DNA of 64,000 nt, from contig NZ_JHWL01000001.1 of assembly GCF_000622085.1 (NCBI RefSeq), forward strand, positions 248,001 to 312,000, written 5' to 3'. Every line of letters starts with the position of its first letter. Position 1 is the stretch's first letter. Made by a program: the position numbers and the translations under genes. Below are positions 61,299 through 64,000 of this stretch, in pieces. The stretch comes from Butyrivibrio proteoclasticus P6B7. GTDB taxonomy: Bacteria > Bacillota > Clostridia > Lachnospirales > Lachnospiraceae. The notes under the pieces are model-generated. The model was given only the letters and a program-made list of their open reading frames with translations, ran no database searches and was not told where the DNA came from.

Positions 61299-61339
61299 GC
61301 CGTTTCCGTGAAAATCCTTTGACGGAGACGGCTTTTTTT
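61299..61339 (+). terminator. Rho-independent terminator
   Basis: GCCGTTTCCGT pairs with ACGGAGACGGC and is followed by seven T. Its 3' arm contains the -35 of the next promoter. Confidence 0.9.
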
Positions 61340-61347
61340 GATAAAAT
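61319..61347 (+). promoter_or_regulatory. Sigma-A promoter of the GH105 gene
   Basis: TTGACG (61319-61324), exactly 17 bases, TAAAAT (61342-61347) with the extended TG before it. The -35 lies inside the preceding terminator stem. Confidence 0.75.
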
Positions 61348-61360
61348 GTAAGCGCTTACA
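61347..61360. promoter_or_regulatory. cre-like LacI/CcpA-family operator
   Basis: TGTAAGCGCTTACA is a perfect 14-base palindrome that fits the CcpA/LacI-family consensus. It abuts the -10 and covers the likely start of transcription, so binding would block initiation. Regulation may be by carbon catabolite repression or by a pectin-specific LacI-type repressor; none is encoded in the window. Confidence 0.8.
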
Positions 61361-61437
61361 TAGAGAACACAATTGGGGAATAAGTGAACCAATATAATAC
61401 AACAAGAACTGTCTAATCACACAATATCGGGGGTCTT

Positions 61438-62583
61438 ATGACAAGAGAAGAAACTTACAAAATGCTGGATGAATACGTGGATTTCCTGCTTCAGAATTCT
61501 GATGCGGAGCATCCATACTGGAATATCGAGAAGGTTCGCAGTGGCAAGCCTAACAAGTGGAACTATGTGGATGGATGCATGATCACCAGCATTCTTTCCT
61601 TATATGAAATGACGGGCAAGAAGGAGTATCTTGATTTCGCGGACAAGTTCATGGACTGGTTCGTTCAGGAGGATGGCCAGATCAAAACCTATGATGTTGC
61701 AGAGTACAATCTTGATAACATCAATCCTTCCAAGAATCTCTTCAAATTATATGAGTACACAGGCAAAGAGAAGTACAGAAAGGCCATGGACACTGTAAGA
61801 GCGCAGCTGGACACAATGCCAAGGACCAAGGAAGGCAACTTCTGGCACAAGAACATCTATCCAAATCAGGTGTGGCTTGATGGCATGTATATGGCTCAGC
61901 CTTTCTATATGGAATATGAGACCAGATTCAACAAGATGCAGGGCTGCCTTGATTCCTTCAAGCAGTTCAAGAACGTTGAGAGGCTCATGAAGGATCCTAA
62001 GACCGGGCTTTATTACCATGGCTACGACGAGAGTCGCGAGATGTACTGGGCTGACAAGACTACAGGCTGCAGTCCTAACTTCTGGCTCAGAGCTCTTGGC
62101 TGGTTTACAGTGGCTCTTGTTGATACTGCTGAGGCTATGCATGAGTCCATGTATTATGAGTACCGCTATCTCCAGACTATGTTAAAAGAGCTATGTGACA
62201 GCCTTCTCAAATACCAGGACGAAAGTGGTATGTTCTATCAGGTTGTGGATAAGATGGAGGATGACAGGAACTACCTGGAGACCTCTGGAACAGCTCTTAT
62301 TGCTTACGGAATGCTTAAGGGCGTGCGCCTTGGATACCTTCCTGAGAGATTTAGAGATGTGGCTATGAAGGCCTTTGATGGAATTACTTCCAAATATCTT
62401 TCAAGAAATGAGGACGGTTCTCCAAGACTTGGAGGTATTTGTCTTGTGGCTGGTCTTGGAGGCAAGGACCACAGGGATGGTTCTTTGGAATACTACTTCT
62501 CAGAGCCAGTTGTAGAGAACGAAGCGAAGGGTGTAGCACCGCTTATTCTTGCCTATACTGAGATTCTCAGATGCTCTAGATAG
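61438..62583 (+). CDS. GH105 unsaturated rhamnogalacturonyl/glucuronyl hydrolase
   Basis: 381 residues, cytoplasmic. The (alpha/alpha)6-barrel pattern of YteR/YesR-type enzymes is visible: LDFADKFMDWFVQEDGQIKT, NLFKLYEYTGKEKY, IYPNQVWLDGMYMAQPFY, WADKTTGCSPNFWLRALGWF and the C-terminal GLGGKDHRDGSLEYYFSEP. It removes the unsaturated uronic acid left by pectate or rhamnogalacturonan lyases. Controlled by the cre-like operator upstream and followed by a terminator. Confidence 0.9.
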   Translation: MTREETYKMLDEYVDFLLQNSDAEHPYWNIEKVRSGKPNKWNYVDGCMITSILSLYEMTGKKEYLDFADKFMDWFVQEDGQIKTYDVAEYNLDNINPSKNLFKLYEYTGKEKYRKAMDTVRAQLDTMPRTKEGNFWHKNIYPNQVWLDGMYMAQPFYMEYETRFNKMQGCLDSFKQFKNVERLMKDPKTGLYYHGYDESREMYWADKTTGCSPNFWLRALGWFTVALVDTAEAMHESMYYEYRYLQTMLKELCDSLLKYQDESGMFYQVVDKMEDDRNYLETSGTALIAYGMLKGVRLGYLPERFRDVAMKAFDGITSKYLSRNEDGSPRLGGICLVAGLGGKDHRDGSLEYYFSEPVVENEAKGVAPLILAYTEILRCSR

Positions 62584-62613
62584 TAGTGGATAATCAATTG
62601 ATTTTGTGCGATA

Positions 62614-62659
62614 ATAGGTTTCGAGTCTGTCCTTTTTTACAGATGAGAAACCTATTTTT
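62614..62659 (+). terminator. Rho-independent terminator
   Basis: AATAGGTTTC (62614-62623) pairs with GAAACCTATT (62646-62655) with TCTGT/ACAGA inside, followed by TTTTA. Confidence 0.85.
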
Positions 62660-62679
62660 AATTGGATTGGAGAATAAAA

Positions 62680-63951
62680 TTGAAAACACCAGCAATTATC
62701 TTATTTGTACTTATGTATGTACTTATGATACTGCTTCCTAAGAGAAGAGCCATCGTAGCTCTTTCTACAGCAGCTATCTTTGTTATTGTAGGAATCCTTC
62801 CTGTTGGTCAGGTATTTGGAGCCATTGACTGGAACGTTCTTATGATGATTTTCGGAACTATGGTAATCGTAGATTACTTCATAGAGTCCAAGATGCCTAA
62901 TAGAATTGCAGAATCTCTTCTGCGTATCTCACCTAACGTAATGTGGGTAACAATATTCATGTCACTGTTCTCAGGTATCATTTCAGCGTTCATTGATAAC
63001 GTTGCAACAGTTCTTATGGTAGCACCTGTTGGACTTGCCATTTGTAAGAAGCTTAAGATCTCACCTGTTAACATGATCATTTGTATCGCTGTTTCATCTA
63101 ACCTTCAGGGCGCAGCTACTTTGGTTGGTGATACAACATCTATCATGCTTGCTGCTGCAGCTGGTATGGACTTTAACGACTTCTTCTGGATGCAGGGTCA
63201 TCCTGGTATCTTCTTTGCTGTAGAGCTTGGTGCTCTTGCAACTGTACCTATTATGATGTTTATCTTCAGAAAGGACAAAGAGCCTGTTACTTCAGAGGAA
63301 AGAACAACTGTAACAGATTACGTTCCAACAATCATGATGCTTGGACACGTTGTTCTTCTTGTTATTGCATCTTTCTTCCAGAACAAGCCAGAGATCACAA
63401 ACGGTGTTATCTGTATGGTTTGCGGAATCATCAATATTGTATGGGAGATCTTCTTATCTAAGGGAACTGAGAGTATGAAGCACTCACTTAAGGCTATCGA
63501 CTACGATACAATGTTCCTTCTTGCTGGTCTCTTCGTTGTAATTGCTGGTATTACTAATGTTGGAGTAATTGACGAGCTTGCTCAGATCATCGCTGATGCA
63601 GGAAAGGGCAATGTATTCCTTCTATATACAGTTATCGTATTTGGTTCTGTTGCTATTTCAGCCTTTATCGATAACATTCCTTATGTAGCAACAATGCTGC
63701 CAGTACTTGCCAGTCTGTCAGCTGTTATGAATGTAAGTCCACTTCTTCTTTACTTCGGACTTCTCATTGGTGCTACTCTTGGTGGTAACCTTACTCCTAT
63801 CGGAGCTTCTGCTAATATTGCAGGTGTTGGTATGCTTCGTAAGGAAGGCTATGAGGTTAAGTTTAGAGACTTCATGAAGATCGGTGTTCCATTTACACTT
63901 ACAGCAGTTGTTATGGGATATCTTTTCATCTGGTTCTTCTACGCAGGTTAA
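62680..63951 (+). CDS. Ion-transporter-superfamily permease (ArsB/NhaD/SLC13-like)
   Basis: 423 residues from a TTG at 62680 with TTGGAG eight bases upstream. About eleven membrane helices. The two half-repeats each carry a conserved helix-break: ISAFIDNVATVLMVAPV with NLQGAATLVGDTTSIMLA, and ISAFIDNIPYVATMLPV with GATLGGNLTPIGASANIA. This is the pattern of the citMHS/ArsB/NhaD branch of the IT superfamily. It exports or imports an anion or exchanges sodium; the substrate cannot be read. The final 49 bases of the window show no gene. Confidence 0.85.
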   Translation: MKTPAIILFVLMYVLMILLPKRRAIVALSTAAIFVIVGILPVGQVFGAIDWNVLMMIFGTMVIVDYFIESKMPNRIAESLLRISPNVMWVTIFMSLFSGIISAFIDNVATVLMVAPVGLAICKKLKISPVNMIICIAVSSNLQGAATLVGDTTSIMLAAAAGMDFNDFFWMQGHPGIFFAVELGALATVPIMMFIFRKDKEPVTSEERTTVTDYVPTIMMLGHVVLLVIASFFQNKPEITNGVICMVCGIINIVWEIFLSKGTESMKHSLKAIDYDTMFLLAGLFVVIAGITNVGVIDELAQIIADAGKGNVFLLYTVIVFGSVAISAFIDNIPYVATMLPVLASLSAVMNVSPLLLYFGLLIGATLGGNLTPIGASANIAGVGMLRKEGYEVKFRDFMKIGVPFTLTAVVMGYLFIWFFYAG

Positions 63952-64000
63952 TGATCAGGCTTGGTCGTTATCCAGAATAACGCATGTATTCTGAATCGCG

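Noticed and set aside
1..64000. tRNA, rRNA or insertion-sequence genes
   Set aside because: No cloverleaf, rRNA-like sequence or transposase frame was recognised on either strand by reading.

Overview
The window looks like a chromosomal segment of a rumen or gut Lachnospiraceae bacterium, most likely Butyrivibrio or a close relative. This is inferred from moderately low GC, strong GGAGG ribosome sites, T-tailed hairpin terminators, giant MBG/Listeria-Bacteroides-repeat surface proteins and intracellular pectin enzymes (GH28, GH105). No rRNA or tRNA gene was seen, and nearly everything is on the + strand.

Layout. 1-2.1 kb: the 3' end of an AAA ATPase with a PD-(D/E)XK-like tail, then a second AAA ATPase behind a 10-bp-phased repeat. 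2.1-4.3 kb: an inverted-repeat element, a structured leader, a membrane-anchored protein and a secreted protein. 4.4-9.9 kb: a surface-glycan operon with two hexapeptide acyltransferases, an F420-dehydrogenase-beta-like ferredoxin protein, an SDR epimerase, a GT61 glycosyltransferase and a propeller-like protein. 10.0-10.6 kb: a decayed PIN toxin-antitoxin relic. 10.8-29.0 kb: the main glycan cluster, with a pyruvyl-transferase-like enzyme, GT2/GT4/GT32 glycosyltransferases, a cupin and DegT aminotransferase pair, a polysaccharide deacetylase and a radical SAM/SPASM enzyme. It is interrupted by a PD-(D/E)XK ATPase at 12.5 kb. 29.1-35.4 kb: a full-length AAA ATPase, a GT2 enzyme, a large secreted acidic protein and a DUF4422 glycosyltransferase. 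35.6-41.3 kb: nucleotide-sugar supply (IspD/TarI-like cytidylyltransferase, GatD/TarJ-like dehydrogenase, RfbF, a ThDP enzyme) with a Uma2-type nuclease gene. 41.3-57.9 kb: a surface-adhesin region with a 52-bp palindromic array, two giant cell-surface proteins (2001 and about 2709 residues) and three related small proteins. 58-64 kb: an alpha/beta hydrolase, GH28, a barnase/barstar pair, GH105 behind a cre-like operator, and an ion-transporter-superfamily permease.

How it fits together. The middle 37 kb appears to make and attach a complex surface glycan. Two secreted proteins sharing one domain (3.2 and 32.4 kb) lie at either side of the glycosyltransferases and are candidate carriers or co-displayed partners. 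The most striking pattern is a Rossmann-like 'IYGxGxxG' module. It is fused to eight different enzymes and also present as four small free-standing proteins, so that almost every enzyme from 10.8 to 35.4 kb carries it or sits beside it. The second is a small-protein family (core motif TWQG...ADEN...FRSALELI) encoded ahead of each giant adhesin, with a third member behind them. The third is an array of 32-bp palindromes repeating at exactly 52 bp. All function calls come from reading the sequence; no database search was run.
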